Below, one piece after another: positions 31,962 through 41,073 of a stretch of 64,000 nucleotides of DNA. The stretch's first letter is position 1; each line of letters starts with the position of its first letter. This stretch comes from Brevundimonas sp. (lineage in GTDB: Bacteria > Pseudomonadota > Alphaproteobacteria > Caulobacterales > Caulobacteraceae), in contig NZ_JAHBYB010000004.1 of the NCBI RefSeq assembly GCF_019636155.1, positions 1-64,000 of the forward strand, written 5' to 3'. The notes beneath the pieces are model-generated. The model was not told the origin of the DNA and made no database searches. It worked only from the letters and a program-made list of their open reading frames with translations. The translations under genes were made by a program, and so were the position numbers.

Positions 31962-31979
31962 AAGATATGCTTATATCTT
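31962..31979 (-). promoter_or_regulatory. Operator-like palindrome at the metK promoter
   Basis: AAGATAT-GCTT-ATATCTT is a 7+4+7 perfect inverted repeat about 40 nt upstream of the TTG start, inside an unusually AT-rich patch that continues as ACATATAA. ArsR-type SahR/SamR regulators of methionine metabolism use ATATAA/GATATCTTTATAT-like palindromes upstream of metK and ahcY. I infer a site of that kind. No regulator gene is in the window. Confidence 0.55.
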
Positions 31980-31998
31980 CAAGAGAGCGCCGGTCCGC

Positions 31999-32226
31999 TC
32001 AGACGCGGATGTCCAGCAGGGCGCCGGGGCGACCCTCGCGGCGGGGCTCCGGGGCCGCGCCGGCGCCGGCGGCGGGGGCAGGGGCAGACGCGGCGGACGG
32101 AGTCTGGGGCGGGGCCACCTGTCCCAGGGCGGCGCGGAAGAAGGCGGCCTGGGCCGCGCGCGTCGCCGCCGGCGCCGGGGCGGCGGGCATCGGGGCGGAC
32201 GGCAGGTCGGGGCGCACGGCGGTCAT
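31999..32226 (-). CDS. Small Ala/Pro-rich protein of unknown function
   Basis: This 75-residue protein contains a short conserved-looking helix (RAAQAAFFRAALGQV), a low-complexity Ala/Pro middle and an ordered C-terminus RPGALLDIRV. It lies between ccmG (35 nt away) and metK on the same strand, starting with ATG. No family is recognised. Its hydrophobic tail and position make it a plausible real gene rather than chance. It could also be non-coding. Confidence 0.5.
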   Translation of the reverse strand: MTAVRPDLPSAPMPAAPAPAATRAAQAAFFRAALGQVAPPQTPSAASAPAPAAGAGAAPEPRREGRPGALLDIRV

Positions 32227-32261
32227 GGCCGGCAGGGTTAACGGGCGTGGTTCAGAAAGTC

Positions 32262-32822
32262 TTAATGCGAGAGGTGGGCGTGGCGCGACGGGACCGCCAG
32301 GGCGGCGGCCAGGCGATCCGCCTCGGCCGGGTCGATCAGGGGCCCGGCGGCCTTGGCCACCACCGTCCCATAGGCGTCCACGGCGAAGGTCTCGGGTACG
32401 CCCGACACCCCCAGGTCCAGCCCGGCCCGCCCCTCGGCGTCGACCAGGACCAGGCGGAAGGGGTCGCCCAGTTCGTCCAGAAAGGCGCGGGTGGCGACCG
32501 GATCGTCCTTGTAGGCCACGCCAACGATCGACACCCCCTGCGCCTGCAGCCGCATCAGCTGGGGGTGCTCGGCCCGGCAGGGGGCGCACCAGCTGGCGAA
32601 GACATTGACGATCATCGGCTTGCCGACCCCGGCGGTCTTCAGGTCGACCCGGCCCGGCCCGGCGGCGTCGCCGTCCAGCATCGGCAGCAGGGTCTCGGGG
32701 ATCGGCTTGCCGACGCGGGCGTCGGGCCGCACGGTCGGGTCGCGCTTCAGCGACCAGCCGGCGAACAGGACGACCAGGGCCAGCAGGACGACCGGCGGAA
32801 CATAGGCCAGCCAACGCTTCAC
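32262..32822 (-). CDS. ccmG: Cytochrome c biogenesis thioredoxin CcmG (DsbE)
   Basis: This 186-residue membrane-anchored thioredoxin has an N-terminal helix (about 5-25) and an active-site WCAPC with C79 and C82. GVAYKDDPVATRAFL and GVSGVPETFAVD (cis-Pro) follow, characteristic of CcmG/DsbE. It reduces apocytochrome c haem-binding cysteines in the periplasm. The start is GTG at 32822, overlapping the ccmD stop as GTGA. Confidence 0.94.
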   Translation of the reverse strand: MKRWLAYVPPVVLLALVVLFAGWSLKRDPTVRPDARVGKPIPETLLPMLDGDAAGPGRVDLKTAGVGKPMIVNVFASWCAPCRAEHPQLMRLQAQGVSIVGVAYKDDPVATRAFLDELGDPFRLVLVDAEGRAGLDLGVSGVPETFAVDAYGTVVAKAAGPLIDPAEADRLAAALAVPSRHAHLSH

Positions 32823-32971
32823 GCCTCGCTCTCCTCGGCGGCCGTCAGCGCCCGCGACCAGCGCCGGGCGATGATCAGGGTGCGGGCGGACACGGCCCCC
32901 AGGACCAGGGCGCTGACGCCCCAGGCGGGCCAGACGAAAGCGGCGTATCGGCCCATGTCGAGATCCGGCAT
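32819..32971 (-). CDS. ccmD: Haem exporter protein CcmD
   Basis: This 50-residue protein was found by reading the gap between ccmC and ccmG. It begins MPDLDMGRYAAFVWPAWGVS and has one membrane helix (about 10-30) with an RTLIIARRWSRAL basic tail, the standard CcmD layout. It holds CcmE and the CcmABC haem-release complex together. It starts 4 nt after ccmC and overlaps ccmG by 4 nt. Confidence 0.92.
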   Translation of the reverse strand: MPDLDMGRYAAFVWPAWGVSALVLGAVSARTLIIARRWSRALTAAEESEA

Positions 32972-32975
32972 CGGC

Positions 32976-33695
32976 TCAGGCCTCCATCACGGCGCGGGCG
33001 CGCAGGGCCAGCACCCGCCGCCGGTTCACCTCGGTGCGGATGGCGGTGACCCAAACGGCCAGGAACAGCACCCCATAGGCGGCCATCATGGTCAGCAGAG
33101 GGGTCAGATAGGCCGGGTCCAGGCTGGTCCCCTCGGCCCGCAGCAGCGAGGCGGGCTGGTGCAGGGTGTTCCACCAGTCCACCGAGAATTTGACGATCGG
33201 CAGGTTGATCAGGCCGACCAGGGCCAGGACGGCGGCGGCGCGCCCGGCCTTCTGCTCGTCGTCAATCGAGGCGCGCAGGGCCATATAGCCCAGGTAGAAG
33301 AGGAACAGGACCAGGACGCTGGTCAGGCGCGCGTCCCAGACCCACCAGGTCCCCCACATGGGCTGGCCCCACAGGGCGCCGGTGACCAGGGCCAGAAGGG
33401 TGAAGGCGGCGCCCGGCAGGGCGGCCGCGCGGGCGGCGGCGTCGGCCAGGGGATGGCGCCAGATCAGGGCGAACAGGCTGGCGACGCCCAGCGCCGCATA
33501 GGCGGCCAGGCCCAGGGTCGCGGCCGGGGCGTGGACGAACATGATCCGCACCGTATCGCCCTGCTGGTAATCCTCGGGTGCGGTGAAGGCCAGCCAGGTC
33601 CCCACCGCGACCAGGGCGGCGGCCGCGATCCACAGCACCGGCGCCAGGGGGCGGGTGAAGCGCATGAAGCGCTGGGGATTGGCCAAGCCGAACAT
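32976..33695 (-). CDS. ccmC: Haem exporter / haem-handling membrane protein CcmC
   Basis: This 239-residue protein has six predicted membrane helices and the tryptophan-rich haem-handling signature WGTWWVWDARLTS. Histidines flank it in FVHAPAATLG and NTLHQPAS. It loads haem onto CcmE during system I cytochrome c maturation. It is first in a ccmC-ccmD-ccmG unit. ccmA and ccmB are not adjacent, since a divergent flavoprotein gene lies upstream. Confidence 0.96.
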   Translation of the reverse strand: MFGLANPQRFMRFTRPLAPVLWIAAAALVAVGTWLAFTAPEDYQQGDTVRIMFVHAPAATLGLAAYAALGVASLFALIWRHPLADAAARAAALPGAAFTLLALVTGALWGQPMWGTWWVWDARLTSVLVLFLFYLGYMALRASIDDEQKAGRAAAVLALVGLINLPIVKFSVDWWNTLHQPASLLRAEGTSLDPAYLTPLLTMMAAYGVLFLAVWVTAIRTEVNRRRVLALRARAVMEA

Positions 33696-33796
33696 GGCCG
33701 CTGTCTAGACCATTTTCGCGCCGGGTCGAAAGCGGTGATCGCAGCATCCGGCGCGCGGCGCTTGCCCTGGTCGGGCGACGCCCGCAAGGAAGACGG

Positions 33797-35032
33797 ATGA
33801 CCGCCCCCGCCACGCCCTTGCATGTCACCGTCGTCGGCGCCGGCCCGGCGGGCCTGATGGCGGCCGAACGGCTGGCCCTGGGCGGCGCCCGCGTGACGGT
33901 GCGCGAGGCCATGCCCTCGCCGGCGCGAAAATTCCTGATGGCCGGACGCGGCGGGCTGAACCTGACCCATTCGGAGCCGCCGGAGCGGTTCGTCGCCCGC
34001 TACGGCCCGGCGCAGGCGGTGGTCGGCGACTGGCTGGCGGCCTTCACGGCGGCGGACCTCAGGGCCTGGGCCGACGACCTGGGGGCCGAAACCTTCGTCG
34101 GCTCGTCGGGTCGGGTCTTCCCCCAGGCCATGAAGGCCTCGCCCCTGCTGCGGGCCTGGCTGGGGCGGCTGGAGGCGCTGGGGGTGCGAATCCTGACCCG
34201 CAGTCGCTGGACCGGCTGGCGCGAGGGCGCCCTGACCTTTTCGACGCCTGAGGGCGAGCAGGTCGAACGGCCCGATGCGACGGTCCTGGCCCTGGGCGGC
34301 GCCAGCTGGCCTCGTCTGGGGTCGGACGGCGGCTGGCGGCCCTGGCTGGCGGCGCGCGGCGTGGCGGTGACGCCCTTCGCCCCGTCCAATGTCGGGTTCG
34401 ACGTCGCCTGGTCGCCGGTCCTGATCGGACGGTTCGCGGGCCAGCCGGTGAAGAGCATCGCCCTGAGCCACGCCGGCTGCACGGTGCGCGGCGAGATGAT
34501 GCTGACCCGCTATGGCGTCGAGGGTGGGGCGGTGTACGCCCTGTCGGCGGACCTGCGTCAGGCCGTGATGCGCGACGGGTCCGCAATTCTGAGCCTGGAC
34601 CTGCGGCCCGACGTGTCCCTGGAGGCCCTGACCGAGCGCCTGACCCGGCCGCGCGGCAGGGACAGCGTCGCCAACTGGCTGAGGAAGGCCGGCGGACTGT
34701 CACCCGCCGCCCTCGCCCTGCTGCGCGAGATACCGGGCGAGGTTCCGCAAGGCCCCGACAAGCTGGCCCGTCGGATCAAGGCGGTGCGCCTGACCCTGAC
34801 CGGCGTCCAGGGGCTGGACCGGGCCATCTCCTCGGCCGGTGGCGTGGCGCTGGATCAGGTCGACGGACGGCTGATGCTGAAAGCTTTGCCCGGCGTCTTC
34901 GTGGCCGGAGAGATGCTGGACTGGGAAGCGCCGACCGGCGGCTATCTGCTACAGGCGTCGTTCGCCTCGGGCGTCGTGGCGGCGGCCGGCGCATTGGACT
35001 GGCTGGTCCAAGAGGGTAGAGCCACCAGATGA
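33797..35032 (+). CDS. FAD-dependent oxidoreductase, HI0933-like (TIGR03862 type)
   Basis: This 411-residue flavoprotein has the dinucleotide motif VVGAGPAGLMAAERLAL at the N-terminus and the HI0933 signature KFLMAGRGGLNLTHSE. It also has VLALGGASWPRLGSDG and the C-terminal FAD-binding VAGEMLDWEAPTGGYLLQASFASG. The family's substrate is mostly unknown. Its last four bases overlap the next gene (ATGA), indicating an operon. Confidence 0.9.
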   Translation: MTAPATPLHVTVVGAGPAGLMAAERLALGGARVTVREAMPSPARKFLMAGRGGLNLTHSEPPERFVARYGPAQAVVGDWLAAFTAADLRAWADDLGAETFVGSSGRVFPQAMKASPLLRAWLGRLEALGVRILTRSRWTGWREGALTFSTPEGEQVERPDATVLALGGASWPRLGSDGGWRPWLAARGVAVTPFAPSNVGFDVAWSPVLIGRFAGQPVKSIALSHAGCTVRGEMMLTRYGVEGGAVYALSADLRQAVMRDGSAILSLDLRPDVSLEALTERLTRPRGRDSVANWLRKAGGLSPAALALLREIPGEVPQGPDKLARRIKAVRLTLTGVQGLDRAISSAGGVALDQVDGRLMLKALPGVFVAGEMLDWEAPTGGYLLQASFASGVVAAAGALDWLVQEGRATR

Positions 35033-36153
35033 TCGACATCCACGGCCTGTGCCCCGACCGTTTCGCCGGCGTCCGCGACGCCTTCGCCGCCAACTTCACC
35101 GATGCGCCCGAGGGGCTGGACGAACTGGCCGCGCGGTTCAGCGTCTGCATCGGCGGCGAGACGGTGCTGGACCTGTGGGCCGGCCATGCGGACACCGCCG
35201 GGTCGCGGCCCTTCACCGAGGACACCCTGGTTCCGGTCTTCTCGACCGGCAAGGCGGTGATGAGCCTGCTGATCGCCACGGCGGTGGAGCGCGGCCTCCT
35301 GGACTATGACGCCCCGGTCGCCCGCTACTGGCCCGCCTTCGGCCAGGCCGGCAAGGACCAAGTCACGGTGGGCCAGATGATGTCGCACCAGTCGGGCCTG
35401 CCGGGATTCTCGACCCAGGTGGAGCCGACCATCTGGTTCGACCGTCAGGCGGTGCTGGACGCCCTGTGCGCCCAGGCGCCGATGTGGCCGCCGGGAACGG
35501 CCAGCGGCTATCACCCGATCACCATCGGCTATCTGGCGGGCGAGCTTTTCCGCATCGTCGATGGCCGGACCATGGGAACGGCCCTGCGCCAGGACTTTCC
35601 CGGCCTGGACCTGTGGATCGGCCTGCCCGAGGCCGAGCACGGCCGGGTGGCCCAGTTGCGCAAGCCCGCCTCGGCCCCCGACCTGGGACCGATCGACGCG
35701 ATCAAGCGGGCGGCCTTCCTTGACCGGGGCTCGGCGCCGGGCGGGCGCGGCTCGGCCGAATGGCGGATGGCGGAAATCCCTTCGGCCAATCTGCACGGGA
35801 CGGCGCGCGACCTGGCGCGCATCCTGGCGGTGCTGAACGAGGGGATGTTCGAGGGGCGGCCCGTGCTGTCCCAGGCCACGCTGGACGCCGCGCGGCGCGA
35901 ACGCATCCATGGCCAGGACCGGGTCCTGCCCTTCGTCATGGGCTGGGCCGCCGGCTGGACGATGAACGCGGGCCTGGACATCTTCGGGCCCAACCCGGCG
36001 GCCCTGGGCCATTGCGGCTGGGGCGGATCGTGCGCCTTCGCCGATCCGGCGGCCGGGATTTCGGCCGCCTATGTTATGACCCGCCAGTCGCCGCACCTGG
36101 TCGGCGACCCGCGGGCGCTCAGGCTGATCCAGGCGCTCTACGCCGCCGTGTGA
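35029..36153 (+). CDS. Serine beta-lactamase-fold hydrolase (EstB-type esterase)
   Basis: This 374-residue protein of the beta-lactamase/class C superfamily has the nucleophile motif STGK (S72xxK75), a tyrosine in GYHPITIGYLAGEL (Y161) as likely general base, and HCGWGGS in place of KTG. It has no signal peptide, which favours a cytoplasmic esterase over a beta-lactamase. It is coupled to the upstream flavoprotein gene by ATGA and ends just before a terminator. Confidence 0.88.
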   Translation: MIDIHGLCPDRFAGVRDAFAANFTDAPEGLDELAARFSVCIGGETVLDLWAGHADTAGSRPFTEDTLVPVFSTGKAVMSLLIATAVERGLLDYDAPVARYWPAFGQAGKDQVTVGQMMSHQSGLPGFSTQVEPTIWFDRQAVLDALCAQAPMWPPGTASGYHPITIGYLAGELFRIVDGRTMGTALRQDFPGLDLWIGLPEAEHGRVAQLRKPASAPDLGPIDAIKRAAFLDRGSAPGGRGSAEWRMAEIPSANLHGTARDLARILAVLNEGMFEGRPVLSQATLDAARRERIHGQDRVLPFVMGWAAGWTMNAGLDIFGPNPAALGHCGWGGSCAFADPAAGISAAYVMTRQSPHLVGDPRALRLIQALYAAV

Positions 36154-36162
36154 CCGCAAAGC

Positions 36163-36190
36163 AAAAACCCCGGCCGTTGGGCCGGGGTCT
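36163..36190. terminator. Bidirectional terminator
   Basis: CCCCGGCC-GTTG-GGCCGGGG (36168-36187) is preceded by AAAAA and followed by TCTTGAT. It lies between the esterase stop and the end of a small minus-strand gene, so it can serve both. The A-run gives the better U-tract for the minus strand. Confidence 0.8.
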
Positions 36191-36211
36191 TGATCGTCTC
36201 GGCAGCCGCCT

Positions 36212-36361
36212 TCAGCGGCGCTTCTTGACGTCGATGGGGACGAAGTTCGAGGGGTGGCTGACCACCCGGCCGGCGTTCGCCTGTTTGGTGTTCACCAGCA
36301 TCCCGCCCCACAGGGCGAAGGACATCATGGCGTGCTGGAGGTTGCGCTCCTTGTCGTTCAT
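36212..36361 (-). CDS. Small basic protein of unknown function
   Basis: This 49-residue protein begins MNDKERNLQHAMMSFALWGG and ends in a basic VKKRR tail. AAAGGAGA lies 9 nt upstream of the ATG, a strong ribosome binding site that fixes the start against an in-frame ATG 39 codons upstream. It may be a short membrane-associated peptide (hydrophobic MMSFALWGGMLV). No family is recognised. Confidence 0.62.
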   Translation of the reverse strand: MNDKERNLQHAMMSFALWGGMLVNTKQANAGRVVSHPSNFVPIDVKKRR

Positions 36362-36522
36362 TCTTGGCGTCTCCTTTCGCAATCGAATGAAAAGAGACGC
36401 GTCGTGCTGTTCGGGGGTCTCACCCTCATAGTCGTTTCGCGTCACGGTGAAGATAGCATCGTGATGCCGGAATTTCAAGTTTTTTGGTCCGGCATCGGAT
36501 CGTATTTCGCAAGGCCGTCATC

Positions 36523-36717
36523 TTGAGCCCGAGCTCTCCGCCCCGCGCCATCGCCACGCCCTGCGTCAAGGTGTGCGTCGTCGACGGCGCCTCGGGCCAT
36601 TGCCTGGGCTGCTGGCGGACCCTGTCCGAGATCGCGGACTGGACGCGGATGACGGAGGCGGAACGCGCCGCGATCATGGCCGAACTGCCGGACCGCGAGG
36701 GGCGTCTGAACGGTTAG
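36523..36717 (+). CDS. DUF1289 family small cysteine protein
   Basis: This 64-residue protein contains the DUF1289 pattern TPCVKVCVVD...HCLGCWRTLSEIADW, four cysteines likely to bind zinc or an Fe-S cluster. The start appears to be TTG at 36523, with AAGG upstream. No ATG lies between the upstream stop and the motif. It converges with recR, the stops overlapping by 4 nt. Confidence 0.8.
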   Translation: MSPSSPPRAIATPCVKVCVVDGASGHCLGCWRTLSEIADWTRMTEAERAAIMAELPDREGRLNG

Positions 36718-37316
36718 GCCGGGCGGCGGGCCCTCAGGGCCTGGACGATGGTGCCGTCGTCCAGCCAGTCCAGTTCGCCGCCCACCGGCACGCCGCGCGC
36801 CAGGCTGGTCACCTCGACCCCCGACCCGGCCAGGCGCTCGGCCAGATAATGGGCGGTGGTCTGGCCATCGACCGTGGCGGGCAGGGCCAGGACCACTTCG
36901 CGCGTGCGGCCATCGCCGGCCCTCTGAACCAGTTCGGCCACGCGCAGGGCGTCCGGCCCGACCCCGTCCAGGGCCGACAGCAGGCCGCCCAGCACATGAT
37001 ATTTGCCACGAAAGGCGCCCGACCGCTCCATGGCCCACAGGGCGCCGGCCTCCTCGACCACGCAGATCAGGCCGCCGTCACGGGCCTTGTCGGAACAGAT
37101 GGAGCACGGATCGCGCGTGTCGGGCGCGCCGCAGACGGAGCAGGACCGCACCTTGGCCGCCGTTTCCGCCAGAGACGCGGCCAGAGGCTCCAGCAACTGT
37201 TCACGCCGTTTCAGCAGGGCCAGGGCCGCGCGCCGCGCCGACCGCGGGCCCAGGCCCGGCAGTTTCGACAGCAGGCCGATCAGCCGCTCGATCTCGGGTC
37301 CGGCGGAGGCGGCCAC
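36714..37316 (-). CDS. recR: Recombination mediator RecR
   Basis: This 200-residue protein has an N-terminal helix-hairpin-helix (LSKLPGLGPRSARRAALALL), a zinc finger with C59, C62, C71 and C74, and a TOPRIM domain starting ICVVEEAGALWAME. RecR loads RecA at gaps with RecFO. The start is GTG at 37316, 3 nt after the ybaB stop. The ybaB-recR pair is the conserved order downstream of dnaX, but here a nitroreductase and a secreted protein separate them from dnaX. Confidence 0.96.
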   Translation of the reverse strand: MAASAGPEIERLIGLLSKLPGLGPRSARRAALALLKRREQLLEPLAASLAETAAKVRSCSVCGAPDTRDPCSICSDKARDGGLICVVEEAGALWAMERSGAFRGKYHVLGGLLSALDGVGPDALRVAELVQRAGDGRTREVVLALPATVDGQTTAHYLAERLAGSGVEVTSLARGVPVGGELDWLDDGTIVQALRARRPA

Positions 37317-37319
37317 GCG

Positions 37320-37649
37320 TCAGAACAGCTTGGGCATGCCGGGGATGTTCATCCCCGCCATCGGGCCGGCGGCTTCGCGCATCAGGACGTTGTTGATCTC
37401 GTCCAGGCGACGCTTGGCGTCGGCGTGGGCGGCCTGGATCAGGTCGGCCAGGATGTCGGCCTCGCCCGGAACCATCAGGCTGTCGTCGATCCGCACCGCC
37501 GTGATCTCGCCGGGGCCCTTCAAGGCGATGGTCACCAGGCCGCCGCCCGACGTGCCCTCCGCCGTGGAATCCGCCATTCGCGCCTGGGCGTCCTGCAGCC
37601 GCTGCTGCATCGCCTGGGCCTGCTGCATCAGTGCGCCGAGGTCCTTCAT
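37320..37649 (-). CDS. ybaB: YbaB/EbfC family nucleoid-associated protein
   Basis: This 109-residue protein begins MKDLGALMQQAQAMQQRLQD and contains GGGLVTIALKGPGEITAVRID and a C-terminal NIPGMPKLF, all family hallmarks. YbaB dimers bind DNA and are linked to replication and recombination proteins. The ATG at 37649 begins the conserved helix. It is 3 nt upstream of recR. Confidence 0.95.
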   Translation of the reverse strand: MKDLGALMQQAQAMQQRLQDAQARMADSTAEGTSGGGLVTIALKGPGEITAVRIDDSLMVPGEADILADLIQAAHADAKRRLDEINNVLMREAAGPMAGMNIPGMPKLF

Positions 37650-37724
37650 GGCCTCTAGATAGGGGGTTCCGGCGGGCGGCGACAGCCCCCGGCGACCCGA
37701 TGGAGATTTTGCCGCCGGCGCCTC

Positions 37725-37752
37725 TTGCACGGCCTGCGACGGCCCATAAATA
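37725..37752 (+). promoter_or_regulatory. Promoter of the nitroreductase gene
   Basis: TTGCAC (37725-37730) and TAAATA (37747-37752) are separated by 16 nt in an AT-rich patch unusual for this region, 35 nt upstream of the nitroreductase ATG. The match to a sigma-70 promoter is good. Confidence 0.55.
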
Positions 37753-37786
37753 AATCCGCACCTGTTACAGTTTTGGAATTGCTCTC

Positions 37787-38401
<615 letters not shown>

Positions 38402-38409
38402 GGGCGAAA

Positions 38410-39069
38410 TCAGTCCGTCTTGCGCACCCGCGCGGTGGGCAAGGCGGCGACGCCCAGGTCGGCGATGGCCGAGGCCAGGGTGATGTTCGTTTCGACCACC
38501 GGATCGACCAGGGCCAGAAGGGCGGCAGGGTCGTCCTCGACCTCGGCGGTGGCGACATAAAGGGCGTTCATGTGCCGGTCCGGCCCCTCGACATAGGTGT
38601 GGGAGGTCAGGACGGCCTGGTCGCCGTCGAAACCGGCCAGGACGCACTGGTGTCCGCGCAGCCCCTCCTGCCGGATGCGCCGGAAATGCACCACCGGGCC
38701 GCCCTCGGGATAGCGGACCATGCAGGCCTGGGCGTCGTTGAAGACCGTTTCGCGGTTATCGGCCGGCGCCTCGCCGCTGTCGGTGACCGAGATGGTCACT
38801 TCGAAATTCATGTCGAAGGCCCAGTTTTCGGCGTCCGGCTCCTCGGCCGGGACGGCGGCGCGGATCAGGGGGGCCATCTGTTCGCGCACATCGGGCAGGG
38901 AAACGTCCAGGGCCTGGGCCAGGGGCAGCAGGCGGGCCTGGACCTGGGCCGCGATCTCGGAAACCTGGTCGCGCAGGTCGCCATCCTGGGCCGAGGCCGG
39001 GACAACGGCGCCAGCAAGGCCGAGGACGCAGCCAGCGGCCAGGGCGCGGGCGAAATTGGAAGGTCGCAT
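38410..39069 (-). CDS. Hypothetical exported protein
   Basis: This 219-residue protein has a signal peptide (about 1-27, cut after ASAQ). The mature part is acidic with two cysteines (DAQACMVRYP and GHQCVLAGF) that may form a disulfide, and it ends in ATARVRKTD-like basic residues. It is probably periplasmic. No family is recognised. It lies 82 nt downstream of dnaX on the same strand and converges with the nitroreductase gene. Confidence 0.7.
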   Translation of the reverse strand: MRPSNFARALAAGCVLGLAGAVVPASAQDGDLRDQVSEIAAQVQARLLPLAQALDVSLPDVREQMAPLIRAAVPAEEPDAENWAFDMNFEVTISVTDSGEAPADNRETVFNDAQACMVRYPEGGPVVHFRRIRQEGLRGHQCVLAGFDGDQAVLTSHTYVEGPDRHMNALYVATAEVEDDPAALLALVDPVVETNITLASAIADLGVAALPTARVRKTD

Positions 39070-39151
39070 GAAATCCCCCTCGATGAGCGGGGGTATCTGA
39101 ACATGGTTTCGCCCGAAACCCGAGGGGCCCGGGCGCGGGTGACAGGTTTCG

Positions 39152-41011
39152 TCAGTCCTCGTCCGCCGCCTCGGCCTCGTCCGGGATGGTCGGCAGTTCC
39201 AGCGGGGCCGCCAGGGTCTTGATCTCGCCGACCTTGGCGCCGGGGAAGGCCTCCAGCACCGCCTTGACGAAGGGGTCCTCGGCTACCTCGGCCCGCTCCT
39301 GGGCGCGGCCGCGGCGCTCCTGTTCGATCAGGGTCTCGCCCCCGCCCTGGCCGTTGGCGGCGATCAGCCAGGTCTTGCCGGTCCAGTCCTTCAGCCGCCC
39401 GGCCAGGCGCCGCGCCAGATCGGCCGGGGCGTTCGGCCCGCTTTCATAGACGATGGCGCCGGGCTTGAAGCTGACCAGCTTCACATGCTGCTGGACGTCC
39501 AGCTGCAGCTTGATCTCGCGCTTTTCCCCGATCAGGGCGACCACGGCGTCAAAGGTCTGGGGGTCGGGCAGGGCCGGGGCCGGGACCGGGCGGGCCGCCA
39601 GCTGGGCCGAAGCGCCGCCGCCGCCGCCGCGCGGGGCGGACCCGCCGCCTGGGCCGCCGGTGATCGGTTCGCCCGCATGCAGCCGCTTCAACGCCTCTTC
39701 CGGCCCGGGCAGGTCGGCGGCGTAGGCCAGGCGCACGATGGCCATCTCCACCGCATCGGCGGGATTGGGCGCGCGCCGCACCTCGTCCAGGGCCTTCAGC
39801 AGCATGGACCAGGCCCGCGACAGGGTTCCGGCCGGGATGGCGGCGCCCAGGGCCGCCAGCTTCTGGGCCTGGTCATTGGGCAGGCGGGTGGCCTGCGGAC
39901 CCAGCATCTTGGCCACCGAGGCGGCGTGGCAATGCTCCAGCAGGTCGCCCACCACCTGAACCGGATCGGCGCCGAAGCCGTAAAGGGTGCGGAACGCCTC
40001 CAGCGCCTCGGGCGTGCGGCCGGCCATGATGGATTCGAACAGCTGGATGGTCTGGCTGCGGTCGGCCAGGCCCAGCATGTCGCGCACCAGGTCGGTCTTG
40101 ACCGTCTCGCCCCGCTCTCCCTGGACCAGGGCCTGGTCCAGCAGCGACAGGCCGTCGCGCACCGAACCTTCGGCCGCCCGTGCGATCAGGGCCAGGGCCT
40201 CCTGCTCGACCTTCATGCCCTCGCGCTCGGCGATGCGGCCCAGGTGTTCGGACAGGACGTCCGCCTCGACGCGGCGCAGGTCGAACCGCTGGCAGCGCGA
40301 CAGGATGGTCACCGGCACCTTGCGGATCTCGGTGGTGGCGAAGATGAATTTGGCGTGGGGCGGCGGCTCTTCCAGGGTCTTCAGCAGGGCGTTGAACGCC
40401 TGGGTCGACAGCATGTGGACTTCGTCCAGTACATAGACCTTGTAGCGCGCCTCGACCGGGGCGTAGCGGACGCTGTCCAGGATGTCGCGGATGTCGCTGA
40501 CGCCGGTGTGGGACGCCGCGTCCATCTCCATCACGTCCATGTGTTGGCCGGCCATGATGGCGGCGTCGTGCCGGCCGTCTGGGGTCAGGGCCAGGGACGG
40601 TTTGTCGATACTGTCCGTCTCGTTGTTCAGGGCCCGGGCCAGAAGCCGGGCCGTGGTCGTCTTGCCCACCCCGCGCACCCCGGTCAGCATGAAGGCGTGG
40701 GCGATGCGGCCGGTGGCGAAGGCGTTGGTCAGGGTGCGGACCATCGCCTCCTGACCGATCAGATCCTCGAAGGCCCGCGGCCGGTATTTGCGGGCCAGGA
40801 CGGTGTAGGCCTCGTCGGACATCGCAGGCGCGGGCGCGGCCTCGGGCGCCTTCTTCACCCTGGCGGGTTTCGCGACCGGTTCAGGCTCGGCGACGGCGGT
40901 GGGTTCCGCCTCGGGCGGCGCCCCGAACATGTCGTCGGTGTTCTCGTCCCGAACGGGGGCGTCATCCTCTTCCCAGGGAGGACCATCGAGACTCGGATCG
41001 ACGTCGGTCAT
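39152..41011 (-). CDS. dnaX: DNA polymerase III subunit gamma/tau
   Basis: This 619-residue clamp-loader ATPase has Walker A TGVRGVGKTTT (110-120), the DEVHMLS Walker B context and a sensor 1 ATTEIRKVP segment. It carries a 63-residue Pro/Glu/Val-rich N-terminal extension before the usual MSDEAYTVLARKYRP start. The four-cysteine zinc module seen in many DnaX proteins has no cysteines here (residues about 128-160). The C-terminal part contains a glycine-rich linker and the tau-like domain. It loads beta clamps at the replication fork. Confidence 0.96.
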   Translation of the reverse strand: MTDVDPSLDGPPWEEDDAPVRDENTDDMFGAPPEAEPTAVAEPEPVAKPARVKKAPEAAPAPAMSDEAYTVLARKYRPRAFEDLIGQEAMVRTLTNAFATGRIAHAFMLTGVRGVGKTTTARLLARALNNETDSIDKPSLALTPDGRHDAAIMAGQHMDVMEMDAASHTGVSDIRDILDSVRYAPVEARYKVYVLDEVHMLSTQAFNALLKTLEEPPPHAKFIFATTEIRKVPVTILSRCQRFDLRRVEADVLSEHLGRIAEREGMKVEQEALALIARAAEGSVRDGLSLLDQALVQGERGETVKTDLVRDMLGLADRSQTIQLFESIMAGRTPEALEAFRTLYGFGADPVQVVGDLLEHCHAASVAKMLGPQATRLPNDQAQKLAALGAAIPAGTLSRAWSMLLKALDEVRRAPNPADAVEMAIVRLAYAADLPGPEEALKRLHAGEPITGGPGGGSAPRGGGGGASAQLAARPVPAPALPDPQTFDAVVALIGEKREIKLQLDVQQHVKLVSFKPGAIVYESGPNAPADLARRLAGRLKDWTGKTWLIAANGQGGGETLIEQERRGRAQERAEVAEDPFVKAVLEAFPGAKVGEIKTLAAPLELPTIPDEAEAADED

Positions 41012-41073
41012 GTCCTCGTCCTAGCGCGAAAGGCGGCGCGCGCGCACCCCCTCTCGCGGTCGGAACGTAAGGA

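Noticed and set aside
30807-33800. 997-residue plus-strand frame opposite metK and ccm genes
   Set aside because: Pure antisense shadow; metK and ccmCDG are certain on the other strand.
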